From: Endotrypanum monterogeii
Taxonomy: Eukaryota; Euglenozoa; Kinetoplastea; Trypanosomatida; Trypanosomatidae
Reading direction: 5' to 3'
NCBI GenBank assembly: GCA_000333855.2
Contig: CM007320.1
Coordinates: forward strand, 1,097,818 to 1,161,817
Length of the DNA stretch: 64,000 nucleotides
The position numbers and the translations under genes are program-made. Positions 21,032-31,393 of this stretch are shown here, in pieces; the stretch's first letter is position 1; every line of letters begins with the position of its first letter. Under the pieces are notes generated by a model. That model was not told where the DNA came from and did no database searches. It was given only the letters and a program-made list of their open reading frames with translations.

Positions 21032-21296
21032 TTCAGTTACATGACCTATCCAGGCGAACACCGCACTCTATCCAAACCTGGCACGGGGCAAGTCCAGGCC
21101 CCGGGTCATCCGAACACGGTCACTGCTCACCACCCAGTGCTCCACAGCCACGGCCGACATGCCGGTGGACAGCTGGTGCACACGCCCCCAATATGGCGCT
21201 CGGGCTTCCCCTAAACTACTGCGAAATGCGCCAGAGTGGTACTGACACCTTGACCATCACACGGGCTCACCACCCACGTCGCGGTGGCACGAGGCT
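21032..21296 (+). mobile_element. SIDER-like short retroposon copy 1 (3'-truncated)
   Basis: About 260 bases nearly identical to 38132-38395 (roughly a dozen differences by eye). Similarity begins at TTCAG..ACATGACCTATCC and ends near GTGGCACGAGGCT, after which the two copies diverge; this copy lacks the A-tail and the segment before it. It contains no long ORF. Its size, dispersed position and orientation opposite to the genes fit the short degenerate retroposons of trypanosomatids, but family membership is inferred. Confidence 0.6.
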
Positions 21297-24200
21297 ATCC
21301 GGAAACGTATTGCCAACATTCATAGCAACACTTCGCTTACACACCAAACCTCGAAGCGAATCTCTTCCAGAAACTTGGGAACCGCCACAGGATCAACTTC
21401 GGTAACAGCAACCCATTCGACCCAGGGCAAAGGGACAAAAGACTGAAAAAGGCTCCGTCGACCAGGTCACGCTAGATAGCTGATATATTGTGGGTTTCGA
21501 CATTCTTTCGGTTGAAAACCGAAACCTCTTTACCCAGGCGTTGGCTGGAAGAAAATAATAAAAATTGACGCGACATGGGAGTAATTTTGCACATGTGCTA
21601 CACGATAAGCGCTTTGATTCCATCGGTAAAAAGTTATGCGCTAAGAAACTTGGAAATTGCTTTCCTTTAAAACACCATGACAACATATTCCTACAGTTCT
21701 ACAGTTGAAGAAGGGCAAACGCGCTCCGGCGAATTTGCCATCGGTTGCGGACCGGCCGGGGGAGGGGGGGGGGGGCGAACGTGACCCCCCAACCCTAACT
21801 TCATGAAATGGAAAATGATCTTCATTTGTGTTACGGTGTTGCCGTGACCCCATTGCATTTTCGTGTTGCGTGTGCTCCCTTGTGGCCTTTCAAGGGCTCT
21901 CGGGTTTCCCATGATATGTCTAATTTTCAGCCTCCGCCCTCTGGAAACCTAGGAGCGCCTTTTCCCGCGCAGACGAGCCAAACCTTTCCCCAGAACCTTC
22001 CCATTCCGGGAACCCGAAATTACCAAACAAGCAAGCGAATCGGCAGCCGCCAGAAGCGCCACGCGACCAGCACAGAGGAGGCACCAAATTCCTGCAAGCC
22101 CAAAAACGGCCACATGCACCACGCACGTCCCAACTAAAAACACAGCCAGCACTTTCCGCCGCACACGAATGCGCCAACCGCACCACAACAACAACCACAA
22201 GCCCCCAAAACCAACACAGAAGAAAACAAAAAAGGAAGGGGCACAACGCAAACACGGAAGCCCCGAATAGCAGCCCATCCGGACAACAGAATAACCCACA
22301 CAAGGGCGAAGGCAACCCACCCCATGAGAGCCCCAAACGCAAGAGGCCAAAGCAACAACACACGCGAGGAAAACAGCGCGACACGCCGAGCAGCCGCAAA
22401 CACCCACCACCGCCATCCACTAGCTTTCTGGTGTCGGAGTTTCAACCCGAGCAAGAAGTACCCACAAATCTGCTCATGTAACGGCCTGGGGGGGTGTATG
22501 ATGTGCAATGAAAAAAGAACAGCCTGCAGAGTCCCCAGCGAATACCAACGCAAATTTCACCTGAAGGTATTGAGAACACATGGCCGCAATACTATCAGGT
22601 TACAGACCGTCATCCCCGTTCGCTTGATGGAGCGTACGGTAGCAACCCCGGTAAAATAAATTTTAAATAATTTCTTTACACCAGGCGGGGGCAACGTTGG
22701 GGGGCGTTCGGAACCATGTGTTTGCAAGGAACCGCGCCCGCGGGACCCGCGGGATAACCGCCAAGGGCCCCCGGCGGGCCAGAGAAGAACGAACCCCAAA
22801 GCCCCCCCCAGCCCTCTCAACAAACGCCCAGCGGCAAGCAGGAGAACACCAGCGCCCCAACGAACGGCAAGGCCCCACCAGCGGAAGACGCGATAAAAAA
22901 AAACAGGCGAATGCCCCTTCCAAAACACGTCGCACCATGTCTTTGCACGGGTTCGCGTGCCAAGGGGAACGAATCTCGGTACCCAATTCTTTCTAGCAGC
23001 CCGAGAGCTGACGATAACGATAGGGGAAACCCCTGGAAAAGCGATCTTGTCAAAAGCAGCCAGGGGTACTAGCTTTCATACGCTATATGTTTCATCACAG
23101 TTTTTATCAAATACCGTAAGGACAGCTAATTATTGTGGTCCTGACTAAAAGGAAACTCTTCTTGTGATAGATATCCGCCAATAAAATGCGCAAAGGAAAA
23201 AACAACAAGATGGCCTCATCTGGCTTTTGTTTGGATCTCTTTATCTGTTATATTCGGGCGCACGGGCGCCCCATCTAAACGGGGCCTAGCATGCGATAAG
23301 TTCCCTCAAAGCAATAACGTGAACACCAGTGTTTCTTAGCATACCGTTCCCACAAACCCCCCGGCCGAATTACATGTGACAGAAAGAACCGTTATTTCGA
23401 ATGAAATACCCCCCGTGTGCTATGATTTAACCCCCGCCCTTTTAGTTGGCGGCTCCTCTCTATAGCTCTTTTGAAAGAAAGGCCCTAGCCCAATGTAGTT
23501 GTGACCAGAAACAGAAGTAAAAGCCTGTTCTTGAGAGGGTGCATTCCTAGGATTGATGCCTTCATCTTCTAGTTGGGTTTGGATAAAAGGCAAATTGAAT
23601 GCCACAGTGAACAGAGAGTCTAAAGGATTTCTGGAGTTGAAAAAAAAAAAGGTCCCACTATAACATGAAGGGAAACGATTCACGGAGGACTCTCTTTGTC
23701 AGAGCAAGGAACCAAAGTCAGATATCGACAACAGGTAAACTTTGTTAAAATCTAGTACAACAAATCTTGGTACATTATGTGGAAAGCGCCTCCTATTTAC
23801 ACAATGACTTGGCCTTCATGCAAATGAAAAAAAAGTAAAAATTAATACGCTTTTAGTCGTTTGGCACTGCGGTTTCGACTTTTGTTAAGCGTTTTAGTGA
23901 TGAAAAAAGCATGCCCGGCGGCTGTCTCCTGGGGTTGTGGCTCCGTGTCGCTTCGGGTGCATTGCTTGAGGGTCCGTTTTGCTTCTCTGCAAACGTTCGC
24001 TTTCCCCCAGCCGCCGGCAGGTGCTTTGGCGTTGGGAACGGCTTCGTTCAGTGGCACCCCTGCTAGGGCAGCCGCCCGCTGGAAAAACTGCGGCGCGGCG
24101 CCGGATGGAGAGAGGAAATTTTAGCACCCAAGAAAATTCTCAATTGAACTGCAAGTGCCTCAGAAAAACAAATTTTAGTGCCGTTTAAGCGAATGAGATG

Positions 24201-25459
24201 ACCAGATGACGCAGTACATACATTCGTTGTATGTTTCTCAGAGTGATAGCTGTCGTGACACCTCGTTGCGGGGTTGTTGACAAACGGCAGACTCAAGCAG
24301 TTCGATTTGATTGATGAAGCTCAATACTCTCAGCCAGAAGGGCGCGCAACATCCAGAACTTTAGTGGGCAAATACACTCTTTCTCGTCATTAAAGGCAAT
24401 TAAATACGTTCTTCCCTGACAGAAGTGCAAAGATGGTGCGGTTGGGGGGGGGGGAGCGTATGTAGTTTTCTCTTTCCACACCGAAATGTAATATCATCAG
24501 CAACCGATACCCTCATATCACCGCGGTTTTGATCAGGATAATTGGAACGGAAAGAAGTCAAAGAGACATACAGGGTCTGGGCTGAATCTACTTCAGGTTA
24601 CGTGGGTGAAAGGGTCAGTGGGTGTCACCTCGGTGCTTTGTTCTATTTGGGGTGCTTATGGTGGTTACAGTCTGTTTCGCACTCCAGCCCCACACGGCGT
24701 GTTTTCTGCAGTCCAACTAGTGCTATTTCACTTTTCTGTTTATTAGTTGGAAAGATTTTTTCAATTTTGGTGGGGTGGTGATTTGCTTTTCCGGTGAGGA
24801 GTAACAGTTTGGGTGTGTGTGGTTGAGTGTAAACGTCCTGTTGGTGTTTAGAATGCTCACGTTTGCTCTCGGATCTGAGGAAACAAGTGGTGCTATGAGG
24901 AACGAAAAGATAAGACCCTTCCGAAACCATTGAGTGCAGGTGGGCTGGTGGTCCAATCCCCAGTTTATTTTCAATGAAATGCCAAGGGGATCCCTGGAGC
25001 TCTCTTTACACAGCGGGTGGGTTCACTGCACCACGAAGCAAATCACGAACTTGGAATAGCTTTTTCATGAATGTTTTCGTAAAAATATAGAAATGTTCTC
25101 CAAAGATCTCTATATTTTGGTGCGGGAAGAAATTTCACGAGGATTGTAGCATGTTTTTCCGGGACGGCTTTGGTTATATGGCCATCGCTCGTGCAAGGCG
25201 GCGCCACTTTTTTCAGTTCGTGTTTTCAACCCCCGAGTGACTCTGTCGAGAGTTAATCTATTAGCGGCCCTTTTCCGCAGGAGGGTTTTGTAAAGGGCTA
25301 TACCGTAGGCGCCCCGCTCGCTGTCCCCAGGCGTTCGGACGCGGCTCTTCTTTCCGGATTCGGGGGTTGTGTGCCCGCGCGCCTGTTTTGTTATCATGGG
25401 CGTGCTGCTTCCGTGACAGGGCCGCCTCCCGGGCGGCCCAGCTGGAGCGGCCGTAGGCC

Positions 25460-25573
25460 GGGGGGGGGGGGAATGGTGCTGGGCCGCCCGTGCGCCAAAA
25501 GGGAGGTGTTTGTGGTGGACGCATGGGGTATCGGGGAGAAAGGGGTGACTTTTTTTTAGGGGGGGGGGGGGGG
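25460..25573 (+). repeat. Poly-G rich segment
   Basis: Two long G homopolymers (12 G at 25460-25471 and about 15 G at 25559-25573) with further short G-runs between and after them. On the minus strand they form C-tracts immediately downstream of the DTD stop codon. Homopolymer lengths are assembly-sensitive. Confidence 0.8.
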
Positions 25574-25612
25574 CTGGGGGTTGGTTTATAATGCGCTGTG
25601 GGGTGGTTTTGC

Positions 25613-26071
25613 TCAACCCCTCCTTTTGCTATCCAGGATGAGGGTGACGGGGCCGTCGTTGGACAGGTTGATGTTCATGTAGTGCTGAAAGTTGCCGGTT
25701 GCAATCTTGTGTGGGTTGTACTCGGACCGCAGTCTATCGCGCAACGTGTTGAACATCTCGAGGGCGTCGTTAGGTGGCATCGCGTTATGAAAATCTGGCT
25801 TATTGCCCTTCATGACGTGCATTAGCGTAAACTGCGAAATGAGCAGTACCCCGCCATCGATTTCTTTCACGTTGCGGCACCACATCTTCGACCCGTCTTC
25901 GTTACCCCACACCCTTACGCCAAGGATCTTGCGGAGGATGTACTCCATGTCATCGGCTGTGTCGTCGCGTGCGATCCCTACAAGAACGGCTAATCCTTTC
26001 TGGATGGAGCCGACGACTTCACCCTCGGAAGTGACGGAGCCGCTCAAAACGCGCTGGATGACGGCCTTCAT
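25613..26071 (-). CDS. DTD1: D-aminoacyl-tRNA deacylase (DTD)
   Basis: A 152-residue protein of exactly the usual DTD length. DTD proofreads translation by hydrolysing D-amino acids (and glycine mischarged on tRNA-Ala) from tRNA. The family hallmarks are clear: the MKAVIQRV start, the SQFTL motif (79-83) and the C-terminal NDGPVTLILDS block (138-148), which contains the Gly-Pro pair that rejects L-amino acids. The KGNKPDFHNAMPP loop corresponds to the KGxRPxFxxAxxP region. The start is ATG 26071; the frame upstream to 26254 has no ATG start of its own and crosses a likely splice acceptor at 26091-26092. The gene sits next to the unusual gene-free island, which begins at its stop codon. Confidence 0.95.
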   Translation of the reverse strand: MKAVIQRVLSGSVTSEGEVVGSIQKGLAVLVGIARDDTADDMEYILRKILGVRVWGNEDGSKMWCRNVKEIDGGVLLISQFTLMHVMKGNKPDFHNAMPPNDALEMFNTLRDRLRSEYNPHKIATGNFQHYMNINLSNDGPVTLILDSKRRG

Positions 26072-26561
26072 GATGAAAGAAAATTTGACGCTTGTACGTT
26101 CACACACGGTTAGATGAGTGTGGGATGGTGTCTTGGGTGTGGGTATATCGCGCGGTACTTTGTACGACACCGTCGAGCATCTCTCGCGAGGTTGAGAAAA
26201 GAGTCGTGATGAATAAGTAGATTGAAATGTGTGGTACGGAAAAGAGCAGGACAACGAGTGAGGCTATGTTTTACCCTACGGTGTCTGCGCGATTCCCGCA
26301 CTGTTGTCCGCAGAATCACTGACAGAGAAAAGCACGATTCCCTCCTAAGCTTATCACCCCAGCAAGGCCGTGGAGGTAGTGTCGGCGCACGATGGCGCGG
26401 TTGATCAGGTTTCAGAGTCACCTAAACAGGGGAATCATAGAGGGTCCTCCAGACCTAATATACAAGGAGGGCGAAGGGACAGCTGCCGTCCCAGGAAAGA
26501 AAAAGACCTCCAAGTTCAACAGGTGCCAGCGTGAAGAGGCGCAGCGAACACACACGAGCCT
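26072..26561. other. Intergenic region
   Basis: Short spacer between the DTD start and the stop of the 1096-residue gene. A probable splice acceptor AG lies at 26092-26091. No gene seen. Confidence 0.6.
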
Positions 26562-29500
26562 TCACAGACTGCGGTGGCGTCTACTTTTCTCAGACACGGC
26601 ATTCAGTAGGGAGTTGTGGCGCGTCCAACGAGCTGCTTTCGCATCCGCGACGGCGGTTTCCCCGGCAAATGATGCACCAGTGCAGAGGGGTGTGCCCGTT
26701 GCACCACTGCGAGCGAGCCTGACGATGTCGCGCTTCACTTTCTCCACATGAGCCCGGTGGGTGTTGACTTTACGCACACCGTAGTGACGCAGCACTTCAT
26801 TCTGTGCGGATCGAGCTTCAGGCGAGGCTAGCAGTTCTTCTCCTTCCGCCCACAGGCACACCGTCGGGCGAGACTCCTCTGGGAGCGTGTTCTCCAAGAA
26901 ACGCGCCGCTGCTGTCGCCTCTCGCAAACCATCCACACCCTGTAGCTCCCTCTGCGCTCGACGAGCAGTGGCTAGTCGCGACAGGAGGGGCCAAGAAGAC
27001 GCGGCGTGAACTTGGTAGGCGCTAGGTGTGGCTTGGTTCACGAGGGCGTAATAAAGGGCACGCGTAAATTGGGGAACGTGCTGTGACCCGTTAGCCGCAT
27101 CCATGTACAGGCGATGCAGCTGTACAAGAGAGGCCTGAGTGAGCACCACCACCGTTACGCTCTGAAGAGATGCTGCTGCGGACCGCTGGAGCAACGGCTG
27201 CAGCACGCGAAGAAAACCCTCCATGGTCATTTCACCATCAGCATCTTTGCGGCTGGTCGTGGCGCAGCGCTCGGCGAGTGCCCGTACGGTTGTAGAACCC
27301 AAAACCAGGACCGATGTGGCTCTGCGTCCAAAAGATAATCGTTCTAGCAGTGCCCCGAGGGTTTCCAAGGTGAGAACTCGAATTGGGAGCTTCAAGGACG
27401 CGCTTACCACTCGATCCAGCGTCTCAGTGGCGTGGGCTGGGCTGTCGTTGTTGCCGCACGCGTAGAGGAGTGTCATGACGACCCTTAGCTCTGTCATTGG
27501 AAGCTGGACATAGACGGAGCTGACGGCCTTGTTAATCAGAGTGGAGGAGGCGGGGCTGGAAAGCGCGTTCACCACCGCTCTGCTCCACAACGTGTCACAC
27601 TGCTTGACGGAGATCAGGAGGTGCCACAGAAGTGACCGCTGTTGATCTCCAGCAATCCTCAGCCACGCGGCAATGTAATCGTCCGTTGCTAGGACAGGCG
27701 GGACCCCGGCAGCGTCGGCTCCTTGACCAGTTGAGTTGAATGTTTGCATCAGCTGCAGCAGTGGCCACAGTTCTCCGTCACCACGTGCCCATTCACCTTG
27801 CGGTACACACGACCCAAACAACACGTGCAGAAGCACCAGGCTACCACTCACCGCGACGTGTTTCGGAGCTTCTATCGACATGGCAGCTACGCAGTAATAA
27901 TGCAGCGATTGTGTCTCAGAAAAGTATGCGGCGAGCGGGGTGAGTAGAGATGACGTGACGCGATAACCTTTTAGCGTTGCCGCCGCGGCGAAGATGACGA
28001 GGGAGGCGGCGAGTGCATAAGGCAGCGCCGCTTCTTGTACTAGGGGGCTGGAGAGGTTAGCGAAGAGCCTCAAAATATGTTCTGCTGCGGTGGTGTTGGC
28101 TACCACGGGAATTGGCATATCCGCATACTCACTCACTTCGAGCTGGAAGGAAAAGGCGCGCATCATCTGCAGTGTGAGATGGTTTAGTTCGTTGCGTTGA
28201 GTTGTTGTACGCTGGTGCTTAGGTGCAGAGCGGCAGAGATCGCCGTATACTTGCAGCGCCGCCCGTCGAATGTGAGTGCTTTTGGAAGGGACGCCGTCGC
28301 CGCTAGCCTGGTCGGCCGCGACAGCCAACCGTGTGTGCTGGTCAACCAGATAGCGCAGCAGCTCTGCGCTGATGGCGACAAGACCGGGCCAGCTTGTCGC
28401 ACCTTTCAACCCGTCCCACAATGCAAGCGCCTCCTCCACCGTACAGGCAATGGGTTCGCTCACGCGCTGGGGATTGTACAGGAGAGCCTGCATAGCGCTT
28501 TTGAGCAGGTGCACCACAGCCGACTCAAAACGCATATCTGCAGCATCCTCGTGCCCCAAAGCAGATGTCTGGTCTGTCATATCGCCGTAACCCGTGCCCC
28601 ACCACCTTGTACTGAACCAAGCCGAAGGGTGGGGCAGGAAACCACGACATGTCTCTCGGAGAGTAACTCTACAAGCGCGACCGATGCGCCACTTCTGTCT
28701 GCGTTCGGCTAACGTGGCGAACCCCAGCGCACCACGTGCGCGGTACAAAAGAAAAATGAGACGTGTCACTGTCTCCGCGTCTCCCTGGACGGCGGCCGCT
28801 TCTGCACAATGCACCGCCACTGACTCATCAAACAAAACTCGTGGAGCTCCGTATGGTGCGCTGCAGCAGTAGGAGGGGCACACGGCCGACTCTCCAGATG
28901 AGAGCGAGGCCCGCGAAAGGCGCGAGAGAGCGGCAGCTTCCAAAAGTTCTAGTGCCTGTGCTTTCATTCCATGTTCTGTGCTTCGCAGCATCGCGGCTGC
29001 GATTGCCGCAAGCACCTTCGGAGAGCTAGTGAGAAGCCACTCACCATCTGCATCACCGAAAAGCACCAGACGAGCGGCCGAGCTGCAGTGTATGTTAATG
29101 CGTTCCGAGAGCGCTGTCAGCAGCAGTTTTGACTCTGACTCGGCTGCTTGTTTCTCCCCAGCGCGCGCCTCTATGGGACGAAGGAGACGTGTGAGCCAGG
29201 CTAGAGCACTGTCTCCATCCTGCGCGCTGTCCATGGCATGCTGAATCGCAGTAGCCTTGAAGGCGCGCACTTCGTGCTGAGCAAGGTCCCAATGTCCCAG
29301 TTGGTGCGGGTGAGAGGGTTTGTTGAGGAGATCCACCAATACCTCCGCAATCCGCGGGGCTTCGGTGGACGTGCCGAATGCTTCACGCAGTCGGGAAAGC
29401 AGCTCCAGAAAATGTAGTGGTGTAGCACGCGCAGTCGCGGGTAAAGTGTGGCGGTGGGCACGGCCATCTGTATTGCTTGGCCGGTAGACGGCATAGCACT

Positions 29501-29852
29501 TGGGGGCTTCTTGTGCTAGACAGAGGGTGGCGACTTCGCTAAGAACTACACGCGAGCTGCTAGCGGACGTGGTTTGACTGTCAGCAAGAAGGTCGATCCA
29601 TGAGGCAAACATGCCAGAACTGGTCGTTACTGATGCAGTGCGCTGGCTCCCAATGGATGAGTGTCCGGTGGTAAAACAAATCCGACGACGTACTGCCGCC
29701 GCGGCTAAGGGGGGCGGCATATTGGCAGGGCGCTCCGCGTGAATGCAGCGGCGTTGGTGCGCCTCAACATGCAGCGGTGTCAAGAGGGGTATATTTAACA
29801 GAGAGGAGGATAGTGCGACTCGCCTCCACGCATGTGCTAAGGTACTGCTCAT
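26562..29852 (-). CDS. Probable mitochondrial helical-repeat protein of unknown function
   Basis: A 1096-residue Ala/Leu-rich, mainly helical protein without a domain I can name. The N-terminus, MSSTLAHAWRRVALSSS followed by further basic residues, looks like a mitochondrial presequence. The body has irregular pairs of amphipathic helices (many LLxxLxxxL patterns) in the manner of HEAT/PPR-like solenoids, common among trypanosomatid organellar RNA-processing factors. The last ~130 residues contain a hydrophobic block PTVCLWAEGEELLASPEAR followed by a basic helix NTHRAHVEKVKRDIVRLAR, which could be a separate C-terminal domain. The start is ATG 29852; the open frame to 29918 begins at TTG, and an AG at 29883-29882 follows a pyrimidine stretch. 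Function is not assigned. Confidence 0.7.
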   Translation of the reverse strand: MSSTLAHAWRRVALSSSLLNIPLLTPLHVEAHQRRCIHAERPANMPPPLAAAAVRRRICFTTGHSSIGSQRTASVTTSSGMFASWIDLLADSQTTSASSSRVVLSEVATLCLAQEAPKCYAVYRPSNTDGRAHRHTLPATARATPLHFLELLSRLREAFGTSTEAPRIAEVLVDLLNKPSHPHQLGHWDLAQHEVRAFKATAIQHAMDSAQDGDSALAWLTRLLRPIEARAGEKQAAESESKLLLTALSERINIHCSSAARLVLFGDADGEWLLTSSPKVLAAIAAAMLRSTEHGMKAQALELLEAAALSRLSRASLSSGESAVCPSYCCSAPYGAPRVLFDESVAVHCAEAAAVQGDAETVTRLIFLLYRARGALGFATLAERRQKWRIGRACRVTLRETCRGFLPHPSAWFSTRWWGTGYGDMTDQTSALGHEDAADMRFESAVVHLLKSAMQALLYNPQRVSEPIACTVEEALALWDGLKGATSWPGLVAISAELLRYLVDQHTRLAVAADQASGDGVPSKSTHIRRAALQVYGDLCRSAPKHQRTTTQRNELNHLTLQMMRAFSFQLEVSEYADMPIPVVANTTAAEHILRLFANLSSPLVQEAALPYALAASLVIFAAAATLKGYRVTSSLLTPLAAYFSETQSLHYYCVAAMSIEAPKHVAVSGSLVLLHVLFGSCVPQGEWARGDGELWPLLQLMQTFNSTGQGADAAGVPPVLATDDYIAAWLRIAGDQQRSLLWHLLISVKQCDTLWSRAVVNALSSPASSTLINKAVSSVYVQLPMTELRVVMTLLYACGNNDSPAHATETLDRVVSASLKLPIRVLTLETLGALLERLSFGRRATSVLVLGSTTVRALAERCATTSRKDADGEMTMEGFLRVLQPLLQRSAAASLQSVTVVVLTQASLVQLHRLYMDAANGSQHVPQFTRALYYALVNQATPSAYQVHAASSWPLLSRLATARRAQRELQGVDGLREATAAARFLENTLPEESRPTVCLWAEGEELLASPEARSAQNEVLRHYGVRKVNTHRAHVEKVKRDIVRLARSGATGTPLCTGASFAGETAVADAKAARWTRHNSLLNAVSEKSRRHRSL

Positions 29853-29881
29853 TTTTTTCGAGGACGGCGACGAGCAACGCG

Positions 29882-29912
29882 CTACGGGGAGCAGAAGCGT
29901 GAGACGTGGTCT
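29882..29912 (-). promoter_or_regulatory. Predicted trans-splice acceptor of 1096-residue protein gene
   Basis: Sense-strand CACGCTTCTGCTCCCCGTAG with the AG at 29883-29882, about 30 bases before ATG 29852. Confidence 0.5.
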
Positions 29913-30792
29913 ACACAAGTCGGGCAGTTGAAAGGGACTGACCTACGCAAGTGAAAAGCAGAGGAGGCAGCGTCGGCGTCGTGCTAGTACCGATCTCGAT
30001 TCATCATGAACAACGGCGTGTGCTCGAGGGTTCTTAAACAATGTTCCAAAGAAAGAACTGCAAATGCAAAGCAGCATCGCGCGTGACACACAGATACAGT
30101 GAAAGAATCGAAATCAATGACGAGTTGACGGATGAGGACCACGTGTTGATAACCCAGAAAAAGAGACAAAAAGGACGGGCGAGAGGAATAGTCAGTGGCA
30201 TCGTGACAAGGTGTTAAGGACAAACAAGTATGCGTGAGCATGGTTTCTTATTTATAGTGAAGACCTTGAGCATTCTCACGCCAGTTTGAAAAAAAAAATG
30301 TTACTGCGCGCAGATACAGATGAACTACACACGCGGGCTCCAGTTTACCAATCATAAAGCAACGCGACCTTTTTTTTAGAGAGGCTTCTTTGGGAAAGGG
30401 AACACGCCTTTATGCTGGCCTCTCCAAAAAAAAAAAACAACAACAACAACTCACCTTGCCAAAGTTGATTTCGGACGCTTTACATTCACACAAGTAAGAT
30501 TCGTGGCATGTGCAACGCACATATTCTAGATATATATTTATGTTTCAAGAATGTGCAGGGGTCACTGTCTCAGCAATCCGCGAGCCCACGGCAGACGTTC
30601 TCCCCTTTTCTTCCAGGGAGGGTTGTACACAATAAGGATGACACGAGGAAAATGGTGCTTCAGCAGGGGGGAGAGCGAGTAGGTGAATACCAACATAGAA
30701 GCGCCATAACACGCCTCTCGACCCTTCAAGACATCCGCTTTTAAACAGCCCTGCCCGCGAACTTTTCGGGGGAAAGCATCATGTAAGTGCCT

Positions 30793-30902
30793 ATTCAGCC
30801 GCATCATTGATCCACACAAGCACAGTCACTGCTCACCACCTCACGTCGCGCTGGCGAAAAGCTTTGATTTGGCTGCTCAGAAGAATAAGCACTGAGCCCC
30901 AG
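30793..30902 (+). mobile_element. SIDER-like copy 2, internally deleted
   Basis: Starts with ATTCAGCCGCAT, like the left end of copy 3, then jumps to the CAGTCACTGCTCACCACC...CACGTCGC segment. It ends with GCTGCTCAGAAGAATAAGCACTGAGCCCCAG split by a few changes, matching the right end of copy 3. About two thirds of the full unit are missing between the ends. No A-tail is visible. Confidence 0.55.
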
Positions 30903-31393
30903 TTGCTACAGTGAGGTGCGATCCCCGGTGACGAGGTTCACAGTCGAGGGAGTTGTAAAAAAAAAAAAAGTGCTTTGCAGAAATGTGTTGTACAACAGTG
31001 CAAGGCGGCACATTCGCGCTAGCATGTAGACGCCCCAAGGAGGGAAAGAATGTTTAGCACCACTGCAAACCAAGACCCCTCTCGTTTGCGAAGATGAGCT
31101 CGACGAGTCGAGAGTCAAGGGAAACATAATGAAAAAAAAAACGTGTATTTAGAAAAATATGGACAAACTAATATTCACAGCTGGCACGTTTCACATGCTA
31201 CTTCGAGCATCCACACGGACGATCGGACGCTTATGACGGGCAAGAGAGAGCAAGTCAACTTCACTTCCTTAGCTGAGGAGTTTGAAGCAGCCGATTCCCC
31301 TTCTCCCCCACAGTCCACACGAAAGGAGTTCCCCCATTAAAGTATTCGGGATGTTTGTCTTGACTACCTTCTCTCCCACTCAGGGCCACTTGC

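Larger units (their letters stand above)
20683..25612. other. 4.9-kb gene-free island with unusual composition
   Basis: The longest gene-free stretch of the window, between transportin and the D-aminoacyl-tRNA deacylase gene; it starts directly at that gene's stop codon. From left to right it holds: a T-run (20965-20980); a SIDER-like repeat (21032-21296); a 12-G run near 21764-21775; a strongly T-depleted A/C-rich segment (about 21940-22440) and a C/A/G-rich one (about 22680-22950); A/T-rich DNA (about 23040-23850); a G/T-rich segment (about 24550-25000); and GC-rich DNA with G-runs at 25460-25471 and 25559-25573. ORFs of up to 168 codons occur here but are explained by the skew: few T on one strand means few stop codons. 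I recognise no protein in them. It could be a decayed mobile element or an insertion. Confidence 0.6.
29853..31393. other. Intergenic region with SIDER-like remnant
   Basis: About 1.5 kb without a gene. It holds the splice acceptor near 29882, an A-run at 30427-30438, the deleted SIDER-like copy at 30793-30902, and A-runs at 30957-30969 and 31131-31141. It should include the 3' UTR of the acetyltransferase gene. Confidence 0.65.

Noticed and set aside
21780..21800. CCCTAA telomere-like string, suggesting a telomere-targeted element
   Set aside because: Less than two repeat units are present, which is expected by chance.
21920..22420. 166- and 155-codon minus-strand ORFs in the island
   Set aside because: Extreme Cys/Gly/Leu/Val composition produced by the T-depleted opposite strand; overlapping frames are equally open, so base skew explains them.
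22676..22712. Strings resembling kinetoplast minicircle conserved blocks (GGGGCGTTC here, GGGGTTGGTTTA near 25577)
   Set aside because: The two strings are almost 3 kb apart and the second has a mismatch; minicircle origins hold all blocks within about 100 bases.
23900..24124. 74-codon plus-strand ORF beginning MKKACPAAV with a signal-peptide look
   Set aside because: It is antisense to the transcription unit, short, inside the gene-free island, and has no homologue I recognise.
25110..25616. 168-codon minus-strand ORF right of the island, overlapping the DTD stop
   Set aside because: Its first part is translated homopolymer sequence and it overlaps the end of DTD; no family or splice signal supports it.
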